Both the position numbers and the translations under genes were made by a program. A model generated the notes under the pieces. The model ran no database searches, was not told where the DNA came from, and saw nothing but the letters and a program-made list of their open reading frames with translations. A DNA stretch of 64,000 nt from Mesorhabditis belari (Eukaryota; Nematoda; Chromadorea; Rhabditida; Rhabditidae), in NCBI GenBank assembly GCA_958450365.1, contig CAUEEP010000925.1, positions 806,001 through 870,000 on the forward strand, given 5' to 3'. Shown here in pieces: positions 1 through 10,683 of the stretch; the stretch's first letter is position 1, and each line of letters starts with the position of its first letter.

Positions 1-423
1 TCTTTCGAGTGCCTGCCTCAATGGAGCAGCTCCATACTTCATACGGCTCCAATCTTTTTCAATCGCGATGAAGATAGTTGGTTCAACCTAGAAGGCTAGT
101 TAAAAAAAGCATTTTCATTTGAAACTACCTCGTTATGATTATTAGTAAGAGGTTCAGGGTTGACCTTCTTCTGGTCAATCGTCAGAGAATAAACTTGTAC
201 GGTGGGCAGCGATTTCCGATTCACATCAATACGTTGTTGAAAGAGACGCGAAATTCCCCGACATCTAAGCATCCTCATTGATACTTTATAAAACAAAAAA
301 GCTACTTTTCAATTTGTAATCCTGACAAGTAATTTAGTACCCGAAGAAAGGGAACATCCGGGAGAACAGCAACGTCGAGGCGAGTTTCCTAAGATATACA
401 AGTTGTGATAAAAAATTTACACC

Positions 424-639
424 TCACCGAACTACGAATTTCTTGGGCTTCCATACGAAAAATCCACCAATCACAACCAACGCTTGTAGAAAGTTGATTA
501 TCTGAAAAAGAATAGCAAAAAAGGTCAACACATCTCCCTTGATTAAAACAATAAAAGTATTAAGAAACAGAAAACTAATGCTTGAGAAAACAAGGCCTTG
601 CATTGCTTGACCATAAAGGCGAATTCCGGCATTGAAAAA
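424..639 (-). CDS. C-terminal exon of a multi-pass membrane protein (chemoreceptor-like), partial
   Basis: Read on the minus strand, 71 codons run without a stop from an acceptor-like ..CTGTAG (intron just above 640) to TGA at 424-426. The peptide is strongly hydrophobic. One segment is centred on GLVFSSISFLFLNTFIVL and a second on FLQALVVIGGFFV, and it ends in a short basic tail (KPKKFVVR). Two membrane spans followed by a short Lys/Arg-rich cytosolic end fit the end of a nematode seven-transmembrane receptor, but no family-specific motif is visible, so other small membrane proteins are possible. A possible internal acceptor (CTTTTTCAG) means the exon could be split by a very short intron. 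I could not find convincing upstream exons between 640 and 1300, so this may be a gene remnant. Confidence 0.45.
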   Translation of the reverse strand, partial: FFNAGIRLYGQAMQGLVFSSISFLFLNTFIVLIKGDVLTFFAILFQIINFLQALVVIGGFFVWKPKKFVVR

Positions 640-3050
640 CTACAGCTTAATTTTGAAAAAAACCATCATCGAGCAATCTGTGTAGTTCTGAAATAAAGAA
701 GATCGCGCAAAGGTCAAAAGGTCTAAATTCCTTCAAACATTTTGGCTCTCACATATTTGTATTCGACAGCAATAAAATATTCAGCTAATTGATTAAAAAG
801 TTATGCTGGGAGACTGTTGATCGTTGTCGTACGTAAAAGCACCAAGGAACCACGAAGTTGAAGAAGTTTTTGATTTGCAACTATTCTCCGACCTGATTGC
901 GATTGGGGTTTTTCTGTTTCACTGATTGCAAATAGGCAGCTTATGAAAATTTTTTCGATGTTTAAGCAAAAGCAAGTCACACAATTTATTGCATTGAATA
1001 CATATAGAATAAGTGAAGATCGGAAATGAGAAAAGGGAAAGCAAAAGATATAGTCGCTTCATTGAATGATGTCAAAGAAAAAAAAGACTATAAAAAAATT
1101 GCAAAAGGTTTTTGAAAGACAAAATGAGGTAAAAGTTACATGCAGTAAAAATATTGCGGATGAAAGACTACATTTTGTACAGGGGGTTCAATAATTACCG
1201 CGATTCTAAGTGTAGCACTCAGATATGCGAACATCTTGGCACGCGTTTCCTCGGACACGCAAATTTTTGTGAAGCTGGCCTTCACGTGAAGGCTTGGTTC
1301 CAATCATCCTTCTTCGTCAGTCCTTCTTAAAACAGTCCCCTGGAAAATCTTGTCAAAGCCTCGATATATGGTTTGTCTCGATAAGAGAGGTGCGTTAACG
1401 AGACAAGTTATATACCCGACTTTGGTAAGATTTTTCAAGGGACTATTTTAAGTTGTTGATGAGTATTTGGTATCAAATGAAAGCTAGAAACACCAGCTTT
1501 CCAATAAAGCAAAATTCAGGCATTTTCGAAATCTTTATGAAAATCTATGAGGTTGTCTCGTTAAGTCTCGTTAACTCTCGTTATCTCGTTAGTCATGTCT
1601 AATGGATACTGATGCAGCGAATAGTTGATCTTTGATAGAACTTCAATTTCAACTTTGTTTTTCAAGATTTTTCAAGAACAAGATTGGAAATGACAACGTT
1701 TAGCGGATAGCTCTTCATTTTGCTTAGCAGAAACATCTCACTCTTTGATGACTTTGTGCTCACGGATCATCGCCAATTGAACATGATGTGTTTGATGGAA
1801 AGTTTGCTCGTGATTCAACCCGTCAAACATTCGCTCACCCTCTTGTCCTCCGATTTGGGAATTGATCTGAAAGTTTGAAATTTCAAATATAGTTTCAAAT
1901 AAATATTAGTTTACAAATAGGTTTTATTACGCTCCGTACTCACCCCTCCGCACACCAAAAATCCGACAATTTGATCCATTTTACTGTTGATAGTATAGAT
2001 ATGTTGGCCTCCGTAGCGCTGAAGTGAGTTTATGTCCTGAATTTCAATTTTAACACGATGAATGATCTGAACGAACATTCAGGTATGAGCTTGTGTGAGG
2101 GCAATTTCCCGAATACAATCCATTTAACTGATTGCAAAGAGGCAATCCACCCAGGGCACATGCGGGCAACTGGAGACCGGTCATCTGGAATTTTCCATTA
2201 GATTTACATTTGAAAATATTTCGTTGTCTTTAAGGACTCTATTGAGCAACTAATCCGTTTTCTAAACCATGGCACTTTCAAAAGCTACCGTAACCTTGTC
2301 TCTAGCCTTTTTACTGGCCTAATTCTATGCAGGATACGAAAAAGGCAAAAAGGGTTGGAAATAAATTAGTTGCTAGACGCTATAAGATGCTATAAGATTC
2401 ATATTCCATAGACACAACTATGGAAATTCACGCATCATTTTATTTTACAGTTTTTTTTTCGGCGATGAGTGGATGAAATTAAATTTGGTTGCTTTTCATA
2501 GTTGTGTCTCTGGAATCTGCATGCTGTCTATGGAAATGGAAATGTCTATGGAATCTGCATGTCTATGGAATCAGAAGAATAAGGGAGAAAGATTGCGAAA
2601 GAAAGATTCCGATCCCTATCACTTCACTCCAAGAAGCCTGATATGGATAGCCTAGTATTCCTCTTTGCCTTTGAGAACGCTCGCATATCATTGTACACAT
2701 TCACCGAACCAGATTTCCCCTTCACATTTGGATAATCAATGTGAAGGAGAACATAAATGAAGCGCTCAAAATGAAATCTAAATGTGCTTTTTCTCGTGCA
2801 TTACCCAATCTTTATACGTTTTGCTAGAATTTATCCTTTTGTAAGTTTCATCGCGACAAAAAACAATACAAACACAGAAATTATGGATAGGTATATCACA
2901 GTACTTCAAAAACACATTAACTTGAGATATTTGCGAAAAACTATCAGAAAACACACGTAAGCTTAGCCAATGCACATAAAGTAACCAATGATTAAGATAG
3001 TTTTTAAAAACAAGATTCAAACCGCTAATCTCATCGAAGAATGCCGCAAT
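640..3050. other. Intergenic, no gene seen
   Basis: No open frame with recognisable protein character on either strand. The stretch holds one short inverted repeat (listed separately), some CTCGTTA-type repetition around 1550-1590, and AT-rich sequence. The minus-strand part nearest 3055 would be 3' flank of the sly-1 fragment. Confidence 0.5.
1325..1452. repeat. Short inverted repeat (foldback, about 30-bp arms)
   Basis: The sequence at about 1325-1360 (core AACAGTCCCCTGGAAAATCT) is found again in reverse complement at about 1424-1452 (core AGATTTTTCAAGGGACT), with a few mismatches and a spacer of about 65 bp. This is typical of a small foldback or solo MITE remnant. No target-site duplication was recognised. 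Confidence 0.5.
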
Positions 3051-3054
3051 TCTG

Positions 3055-3417
3055 TTAAAGTTGTCCACCAAGCCGTGAAAGCTAAAAAACAAAGTTGAAT
3101 ATGATTGAAGCCGAAATTATACCTGTTCGATAAACTGCGATGGGCTAACAAGTTCAGTGCAACCATAAGTCACACGTTGAACTCCTTTATCGCGTCCCCA
3201 TTCAACAAGTTTTTCATACTCCACGTAATTTCCGCCCCCGACCACGAAAAGAATGACATCCGCCGGAAGATGAGGTCGCAATTTCATCGATCTGAAATAA
3301 AAAATAAAAGTTCCACTGTTAATAAACGCACTCTTTGCTTGGCTGATGCATCATTCTCGGATCGAAATAGCGTAAATTATCTTCGGCTTGTGTTTGACTG
3401 CTTGCCATCGAACTCAT
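3055..3417 (-). pseudogene. sly-1: Sly1/SCFD1 (Sec1/Munc18 family) C-terminal fragment, 5'-truncated
   Basis: Three minus-strand exons join in frame. The first, about 3332-3417, encodes ..EDNLRYFDPRMM... The second, 3123-3291, encodes ..DVILFVVGGGNYVEYEKLV.. and ..VTYGCTELVSPSQFIEQ. The third, 3055-3081, encodes LSRLGGQL and a stop. Introns are 40-41 bp with GT..TTTCAG / GT..TTTTTTAG. The YFDP, VGGGNY-EY, YGC-EL and QFI-QL motifs in this order are the C-terminus of Sly1, the Sec1/Munc18 protein that binds syntaxin-5-type SNAREs in ER-Golgi fusion. A full Sly1 is over 600 residues; only about 90 are here. Upstream of about 3417 the Sly1 frame has no recognisable continuation and the sequence instead matches an unrelated fragment also present at 15 kb. 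I therefore read this as a broken duplicate, although the coding part itself has no stop. Alternatively, very long introns hide the rest. Confidence 0.8.
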
Positions 3418-3418
3418 T

Positions 3419-3520
3419 CCTACTATTACCGAGATGAGTTTGAATGGCAGCCACTTCTAGATAGCATAGGTCGTGGGCCTCTCCAACTTTGTAAATTTTA
3501 GCCGGGTGCCCGTTTGCTGG
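3419..3520 (-). pseudogene. Fragment of unknown protein, paralogous to 15022-15130
   Basis: The minus strand encodes a peptide containing NGHPAKIYKVGEAH, then LEVAAIQTHLGN. The same string with few changes (NGHPAKIYKVGEAH..LEVADIQTYLGN) occurs on the plus strand at about 15030-15125, where the frame continues another 85 residues to a stop. Here the similarity stops at about NSR, where the Sly1 fragment begins. I do not recognise the family. It is best read as a duplicated, truncated exon. Confidence 0.55.
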
Positions 3521-3825
3521 CCTTGAAAAATTTGTTGGTAAGGCTGGCTCTGTTAAACTTGAATCAAAAACCAAAACATTGTCTTCTTGGTTGAGAGCTT
3601 CCTGAAAGTTTATTTACTTCTTGGCTAAAAAACTCGTAATCACAAATTTGGATATTTGCCCAAAAGTTGAAAGAAACTTATTTTTGAACAAGAGTTGGTG
3701 CAGACAAATAAGACATAAGACATACGAAAACTAAGTTTCAAATATCTCCACTACTTGCTAAACTTTTTAATCTTTGACTTCTAAACACTTCTAAAACAGA
3801 ATGACAGAGTCTTGAGCAAAAGAAA

Positions 3826-4062
3826 GTGGCCGAATTCGGCTTTCTATTCACTGACCAAGAGCAGAAGCTAGACTTAATAGTTGAAGATAAAGAAGTTACT
3901 AAAAGAGAAAGAGAAAGAAGAAATCCTTCTTGCTTTGTATCCTAACCGTAGCCTTCCTGACTTCACCATTTCAGGAGTTTTTATTTTACTAGTCCAATTT
4001 TTGAACTCTATCTGTCTTTATGCCACTTGTTATTTTTTCTTTTTCTTCGAATGAATAAAGTA
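3826..4062 (+). repeat. Solo copy of the orphan-gene 3' end and 3' UTR
   Basis: This stretch matches the region around the stop codon and 3' UTR of the orphan ORFs. It starts at a GCCGAATTCGGCTT sequence, continues through the conserved tail ending in TTGAAGATAAAGAAGTTACT, and runs to a polyadenylation-type AATAAA at 4054-4059. The coding part upstream is missing. It lies directly before the longer truncated copy at 4133, so two partial copies are in tandem. Confidence 0.65.
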
Positions 4063-4132
4063 TTTATTCTAATAGAGCATTGAAATATCTACAAAAACGT
4101 TCATAAAACGTACTTTATCTTCAAGTTACAAG

Positions 4133-4567
4133 TTGGGAAGTTACGTGAATTGTGTAAGATCTGCTAGAAATCTGACTTTTCGCCTCATGGAAGACTCATT
4201 TCTATTTCTTTATTGTCAAAATCTCTTAGATATTCCATTTTTGATTCTCTTGGATCATCCAAATAATTATGAAAATGGGGAAAGTATTCCTGGATTTGAT
4301 TTCAAGAGCAAACTTCATCATATCGATGTTGGAGTATTAAGAAAATACTTTCAAGAGTCAAAGCTCAATGAGAGAATTTATGCTTGGAGCAGGGGTGGGG
4401 AATGGACACCCTACCCCTGCTTGATTGATTATCAAGGGAATCCAAAAACAGAATGGCTTCGGTTTGAGAGAGTGCCGTATTCGGCTTCCTATAGCCAATT
4501 CACGAACCCACAGTCGTTGAAGATAAAGAAGTTACCTAGGAGAAAGACAAAGGAAAAAAAATGCTGA
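4133..4567 (+). pseudogene. C-terminal third of the orphan family protein, 5'-truncated copy
   Basis: About 144 codons remain open and align with the C-terminal third of the two full orphan ORFs: FLYCQNLLDIPFLILLDHPN, then NYENGESIPGFDF, KLHHIDVGVLRKYFQESKL, and RLIDYQGNPKTEWL-type residues, ending in a lysine-rich tail (KTKEKKC). The N-terminal 350 residues are absent: upstream of 4127 the sequence is the 3' UTR of another copy. There is no internal stop, so the truncation looks recent or the fragment is tolerated. A consensus AATAAA lies at 4692-4697 in the same relative place as in the full copies. Probably not expressed as a protein, because there is no start context. Confidence 0.7.
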
Positions 4568-5048
4568 TTGCTCTGTATCCTAACCGTAGTCTTCCCGACT
4601 TCACAATTTCTCGATTTTGTATTTTACTTCTGAAATTTTTGAACTTTATGTGTCTTTATGCTTGTTGTTTTCTTTCCTTTTTTTCCAGATCAATAAAGTG
4701 CTTATCTAAACCAGAACGTTCTTTATTCTTGAAATGTTCACAAAACCTAGCATAAAACATACTTTCGGACCACTCTCAGTAAGGAATGCAATTTTCAGAT
4801 CAACACACACAAATAAGAGAAATCAGATTTTCACCAAAAGGGGAATTGGAATGGAACTTTTATAATCTTCACAAACACTTTCAAACTTATTCTAAAGAAT
4901 TAAACATGACTATGTTTAATGTGTCCAAACCTACTCACTACTTAGTGTTAGTTTTTCCACTATTTCCTCTGACTTTTGAACGGATTTCTGTTTCTTTTTT
5001 GATTTGTAGATATTCATTTACATCCATAGTCAAATAAATTTATTCGAT
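4568..5048 (+). repeat. 3' flank of orphan module (third copy)
   Basis: Colinear with the downstream flanks at about 12200-12670 and 21500-21900: the same TCCTAACC-TAGTCTTCC.. 3' UTR, AATAAA, then the block beginning AATTTTCAGATCAACACACAC and ending at CATCCATAGTCAAATAA. It contains no gene. Confidence 0.65.
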
Positions 5049-5220
5049 ATGGTTGGATCTGAAGAAAGGAAATATATCATGAAGATAGAATATCGGAATT
5101 TGGAATAACGGCTCTAGAATAAAGGGAGATAAACTCGGAACACCAAATCCTGTTGAAAGAGACAATTTCTACAAAGAAGCACCAAGTATTGTTTCAAGAT
5201 TCAAAGAAGGACATGTGCAA
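5049..5220 (+). pseudogene. N-terminal fragment of the orphan family protein, rearranged
   Basis: Short pieces match the orphan N-terminus: MVGSEERKY (full copies MVESEERKY), then a diverged segment, then FYKEAPSIVSRFKEG (full copies FYKEAPNIVSRLKE). The pieces are in the correct order but the frame between them is broken. The fragment sits downstream of the C-terminal copy, so the order N-C is reversed by tandem rearrangement, and it runs straight into mariner sequence at about 5225. Confidence 0.5.
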
Positions 5221-5224
5221 ACTG

Positions 5225-5960
5225 GTTTGTTAAATTCCGTTCTGGGGTTGAATCTTCAAAGTCGAACGGAGGGTCATCCAGGCCTTCTTTTCGCGAAATA
5301 GCAGAAGAGCTATCAGTTGATCATACGATAATACTCGAACATTGCATACAGTTGGGTTTAAACCGTATTAGAGACTTGGATTCCACATGATTTAACGAAA
5401 CCCAAAAATGGCAATGTGTCAGAAATCAGTGCTGCTCATCTTTCTTGCTACGGGTGCAAGTCTTTTTTTACCCCGTATTGTGACGAAGGATGAAAATGGA
5501 TTCTAACCGTCAACTTTCAAAGAAGGCGCCAATGGGTTACTGAGGGGAAAAAGCCCGAACCCGACGTCAAGCCAAATGTGCATGAGAAGAAGTTTATGCT
5601 CTCGGTGTTCTGGGATTTGGAAGAAAATACTCGCTTCAACTCTCTGATATTCATTGTGGTGTTGGTCAGTCCAGTGGGTGCCACCTACTCGCTCGAAGCA
5701 AGGAAGTCCCGATTGGGGGGATGTGAGGAAAGCGCTGGAAAATGTGCGTTTTTTGGATCACTTGCCTACATCTAAAGAATCTCTACTTTTCTTTTCTTTT
5801 CCAATTTAGAATAGCTTTCCGCAACCGCTCATTATGGAGGCTGATGACTTGGTAAAAATACGATACGATTTCCGACCTTACGTTTTACAATTTTGCTACG
5901 TTTTGCAACTTGCACAGAACTTTCTGGATCAATTGAATCCCGTATCTGAATCGAATTGAA
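5225..5960 (+). pseudogene. mariner transposase pseudogene
   Basis: Reading across at least three frames gives mariner motifs in order: an N-terminal helix-turn-helix piece (SFREIAEELSVDHTIILEH), WIPHDLTKP near 5380, then QWVTEGKKPEPDVKPNVHEK and KKFMLSVFWDLE near 5545-5620. Mariner transposases (Tc1/mariner superfamily, DD34D catalytic triad) move DNA by cut and paste at TA. This copy has frameshifts and stops and cannot make an active enzyme. Beyond about 5700 the similarity becomes weak, so the C-terminal boundary is approximate. Confidence 0.72.
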
Positions 5961-7084
5961 CCAATCATTTTGTAAACTGCGTTTACTTTCTAGAAACCAG
6001 CCACCATCTTGTGCAAGGCTGGATCATACAGGGTGTCCCAAAAAAAGAGGCCTTTACCTGGGGATTTTTTGAAAAAGTTGAAGTGGCTAGAGGTGGCATT
6101 CCTGGTGTCAAAACTGTTTTTTCTGTGTCTCAATTTTTTGACTTTTTGTGAGAATTTTTTGATTAGATGACTCCCCTATTCGTGAAATTTCTGAGCCTTC
6201 CTGAGCCTTCTGAAATTTCTGAGGTCACCAACATCATATGGACAACCACCATGAAACCTTTGAAGCATCATTGACAAAAGTTTCTTTTTAAAGTTTATTT
6301 CCTTTTAAAGGGTTATTCCGATACCAAAAGTGATTTCCTAGAACCACGACTATTTGTATACCAATCGACGTGTTTCAGTCTCCTCTATAAGGATTGCATA
6401 AAGAAAAAGCTTGGAAACACCAAACATCCCGGAACAACTATGAAAAACTGTCAAAGAATGCGTCTGGGAGTCTGAAAGGCAATGTGGCGGAACCTTTATA
6501 TACGAGAATTAATTCTATCGTAGTTTTCGTCTAGACCAGGGTAACAATTTCTCACCCTATAGGAAGCAGTAAGGGGCGTTAAAAATATTCAGCTAAGCAA
6601 CTGAAAGTTAATGAACCTTTTTTTTTAGTATTTAAGGAGTTTTTTTTCTTTCTTTTCACCTTTTATGAAGTTTTTCGCCTTTTCTAACCCTTCTTTATAT
6701 CTTTTTTTTCTTTTAACACTCTCTAGCATACGGAATCATGAGTTCCGAAGAAAAAAGTTTCTAGTTAACGGTTTTTTTGTTTGGCTTGAAAGCTATTTAA
6801 GAAAATAGTTTTTTGATTTCAATGTTCGATAAGTTGTTTGAAAAGTATTAAGAAAATTATACTATCAGTCGATTCGAATCAAAAATTTTCGCAATTTTCC
6901 ATGATTCCTAAAAGGTAGAACGATGGGAAGGTATTAATCAGAACCTTGGCTTTTTCCTTAGCTTTTCATGTGGCTTTCCTTAATGAAAGGGTAATAATTC
7001 TACATATCCGCAAGGACCTTGGCCTCCGGGAAATCGCTCCTTGAAAAATCTAATGAAAAACCAAAAAAACAAAAGCCACGTGAA
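5961..7084. other. No gene; one transposon-end-like sequence near 6027
   Basis: Near 6027 the string ACAGGGTGTCCCAAAAAAAG resembles the terminal repeats of some Tc1/mariner elements. No matching inverted copy was found nearby, so no element boundaries can be given. The rest is AT-rich with long T tracts (6610-6720) and no open frame of protein character. Confidence 0.4.
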
Positions 7085-7200
7085 AACGGACTCGGATTCG
7101 ATTTGAACCGTCGAGGCGTGGCCTCGACGGTATGAACACTAACCACTCGGCCAAACCGGTAGCGGGTCCAGGCTCGCCGAGAATGGCTTATAATGGTTCG
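7085..7200 (-). pseudogene. tRNA-like sequence with Leu/Ser-type A box
   Basis: On the minus strand an A-box-like GGCCGAGTGGTTAGTG is followed after the expected distance by a B-box-like GGTTCAAATCGAATCC. A GTCGAGGC/GCCTCGAC hairpin lies where a variable arm would be. The acceptor stem cannot be closed well, so I read it as a tRNA pseudogene or the head of a tRNA-derived SINE, not a working tRNA. Confidence 0.45.
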
Positions 7201-7359
7201 AAGCAAAAATCGGATTTCGCTTAGGACCGGAATACCCTTTAAAGCGCAAAATGTTTCACTTCCAAAGTAAAAAAAGGTTCTAAAAAAATCTTTACCGAGT
7301 ATTAAAAAATTTGTACGCGAGAAAGGTGGGATTTACAAGCTTGATCACGAAGTATATTA

Positions 7360-7690
7360 CAGAGCTCAAAACGTAACTATAGAGCAAACCAAAGCCACAG
7401 CAAAGGAAACGTACCATTTTGAAGAAATGTTTCCCAACCACACATCCCAAAAACACAGTTCAGCACTCAATTCTTTTCATATTTCCCCATTTTTATGAAT
7501 ACACCGGTTCTCCTGTCATTGTTTCCTTCCATTTACGGGTTTCCTTTATTTATTGGTACTCATTTTTTTCTTTTTCATCGTTGCTTGTACATTTGTGAAT
7601 TTTACAAATATCCGTTTTTCTCTGCGTTTAGTAATAACATATCAATGAGAATAATGAATTTATTTGACTATGGATGTAAATAAATATCTA
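7360..7690 (-). repeat. Inverted copy of the module's downstream flank
   Basis: This block, in reverse complement, matches about 12655-12990 and 21925-22250. The shared landmarks are CATCAATGAGAATAATGAA, TTACTAAACGCAGAGAAAAA and CAAATGTACAAGCAACGATG in their reverse orientation. It extends the multi-copy module to the left in inverted orientation. Confidence 0.65.
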
Positions 7691-8843
7691 CAGAACGAAA
7701 ACATCCCAAGGATAACACTAAACCAAATCGAAGGAGTCTCCTTCCTTAATCGTTGAACAAAGAGAGTTTCAGAAAGACAGATTCAAGATCAAACGTGACA
7801 ATTTGATATGGCGAGTGAATAAAAGCGAGAGATAAGGCCTTCCTTTTTCAAGACTCTGACTCTTTTCAAACGCAGCCCGATAATATTTTTGTTCACTCGA
7901 CTTGCACGAATCCTATCTTGCAGCATAATTTGAAAAATTCAATTTTGCTTCCTTGTTCATTTTGATTATTTAACTACGGCTCTTCGATTTGTCTTCATTA
8001 ATAAGGGCTTCGACTTAAAAACTTAACTTAAGAACAAATAAACTTTGCCAAATGATACGTGTAACTAGATTTCGTGATTTGCAGAGCTCAGTTCAGAGCT
8101 GAACCTTCAAGGATTAGCTGTTTAGTCTAGGCACAACGGTTAGCTGGATCGTAAAACTTCTTATGAGAAGATAAAATATAAGGACTCAGATCATATGATC
8201 AGCCAGATAAGGGCCCCTACAGGGTGGCTGATGAGAAATGCCGGAACGCTTGTTACTTCTCGAGGTTACTTCGAAATCTTATGAGCAACCTGCTGAAATG
8301 TTGCTATCAGTCTAGGGACTCTAAATATAGGCATGAATGTTACAGACAATAACTGGCAAATTTTCTTGCAATTCTTGTGCTTTTCCAAAAGGCATCTTGC
8401 TAGAGGTCGATTCTAAGCTTCTCATACCAATCGAGGGTTTATTTATTTGGCTAAATTTCCATTTTTTGCTCCTAAATGTTGTCCTCAAGGTTTTCTTTCT
8501 GAAATAATTTGGAATTGGCTCCAAGTGACGATTATAAAAAAACTGCAATCTTCTTTCTGGTTCTCAAAGCCCTTTTTGGATTAAGTCGAGTTTAAGAAAC
8601 ACAAAACAAAAAATGAATTTAATGAACTAAAAAGATTCCGTTTATTATTATCCTATCCCCCTCCTTTTCCCTAAACCCACAATCAATGAATCTGGGAATA
8701 GAGTGAAGAGAAAAAAAATAAAGCATCCCTTTCTTGCAAAAGTTTTTGTCCTCATCTTCCAGCTGCTTTTTGAATTTTCATTTCATCTCTTCTGGTATAT
8801 TTTATATTATTAGTTCTTTAGGTCAAAGCCATATCTGTGAGAA

Positions 8844-10014
8844 ATGACAACATCCAATCCATTTGTTGAACGTTATATTGGGGATGGAGCAATGGGGCAA
8901 GTGTATGAACTGATTGGACACAAACCGTTGGTTATTTTTGATCTATTCACTGCTATGTTCAATAATTAGTCTTTTGTAGAGGTTGTATTGTACCATGAGC
9001 TTCTTTGTTTAGCCCTGCTGTGATCAAATATATGTTTTGTGGAAATGATGCACAATTGGAGATCTTCAAAAATGAATGTGAAGCTTTGAAGAAGATCTAT
9101 CATATAAATGTTGTCCGATTGTATCGATATACAGAAGAAGGAATAAAAGTGGGAATTGTAATGGAGTATTGTCAGAAGGGACCACTCAAGGGAGGTGGGG
9201 AGTAGATTCATATTGTGATATCTTATAGTTTAGTGATTCTTGATCCAACAATTACATATTCAATGAACACTGTTCTCACCTGGGGAATCCAATTATTTGA
9301 TGCCATTGATCACATGTATCAGAAACACCAATTGGTACATCGAGATATCAAACCAGACAAGTAATATTCAGTGGTATAAATGTCGAAGTTCAATTCATTT
9401 ATAGCATTTTTGTGACCAATGAATACCAGCTGAAGATTGGCGACTTTGGATTGGTAAAAGTAGTGGGGGATGGAACTGTTACGGGGACGTTTGGAATTGG
9501 AACACAACGATATATGAGTCCACCTGAAATGAAAGAGGATGGGGCACAACGGGATGTTTATGAACAAATAGAGAAGGCTGACGTATCGGTTAGTTTTACA
9601 TTCATTTCCATCCAATGATAAGATATATTCATTTCAGAATTCCCATCGAAATGATGTCTACAGTCTGGGACTTGTTATGTGGGAAATCATCGAAAGGAGG
9701 TTTTTCATGTTTGAATAGTGAGCTCCTTTGTGATCTTAATAAGATTTCCAAACAAGATTTTCATTGTTTTAGAACAATTTTCACAAACTATGAGGTATCT
9801 GGAATGTTTTTTTTTTATCTGGAAAGCACTCAAACGTGTTACTGAAATCGAATCACCTGAATGTCAATCAGAAGTTCAAGAAATCATCTTGGGGTTTGGA
9901 TTCAAGATTTTCTTTTATATTTTATGGATTCATCTATCAGATGTACTAATTTTCAACGTATTCATCGTCCAAAAGCTGCTGAAGTCTTGGATTTCCTCAA
10001 ACAAACACAGAAAG
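8844..10014 (+). pseudogene. Protein kinase gene, copy A (frameshifted)
   Basis: Exon by exon: 8844-8930 has the glycine loop GDGAMGQVY; 9013-9194 has AVIK (ATP-binding Lys) and the helix-C Glu in NECEAL; 9234-9360 ends in VHRDIKPD; 9405-9588 has DFG and YMSPPE; from 9638 come DVYSLGLVMWEI, a GT..TTTTAG intron after 9700 and, past 9887, FQRIHRPKAAEVLDFL. All core kinase motifs (K, E, HRD, DFG, APE-like PPE) are present, so the ancestor was an active-type Ser/Thr kinase; the subfamily is not clear. Two faults: the exon 1/exon 2 phases do not match at any GT donor I see, and near 9800-9835 a T-tract with a deletion relative to copy B puts ALKRVTEIES out of frame. An AG-like trans-splice acceptor (TTCTTTAG) lies just before the ATG. 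The last donor (AAAGTAAGC, 10014/10015) points to a further exon I could not place. Confidence 0.75.
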
Positions 10015-10683
10015 TAAGCCTTTCTAAAAGAAGTAGAATTTCTCGTCTACTATTATATTGAGTTGGAAAGTATGTAACCCGGTAAATTTCTTTTGACTTA
10101 TTTTACCATTATGATGAATAGAATTTTGTTTTATGCAGGATTCTTAGGATTAACAAGTACGAAAGTTTGTAAATCTTTTGTGGCAAAATAACTGAGAACG
10201 GTCGGATTGAAGTTGACTTATGTTCACATGGCATGTAAATCCGTGTTCCATCGCGAAAGTTCTTCTTTCTTCCAAAATATACAGGGGAAACTTTAAAATA
10301 GCTTGCCTTAAAATTTCAGCTAAATTCATGTTTAAAACAATTAGAGAAGCACCTTTTGGTGATGATTTTCACGCCGACCTGCGGACAAACATCTCCAGAA
10401 TAAGGGTCCTGAGTGAAAACTGCCTGAACGCCCACTCTCTGGCATAGCTATCTTTGGTTTCTATTCTATCTATTTTAATGGTAAAATAGGTAAATAGGAG
10501 TAAAGGAAATTTCGTAGCTTAAACAACGAGTAAAATACTGCAAAAAAGTAAAAAAAGTAAATAGGAGCGAAAAGAAATTTGCGTACATACTTCCCAAACG
10601 CCTTTCTTTAAAAAAACGTAGAAATTTTATACTTCTCAAATATAATAACCTAGGCAAATGAATTCATCTCTTCACTCCCTTTC

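Noticed and set aside
2778..3092. 104-codon minus-strand frame overlapping the sly-1 end
   Set aside because: It runs through the 3' flank and the last intron in a different frame from the Sly1 exons.
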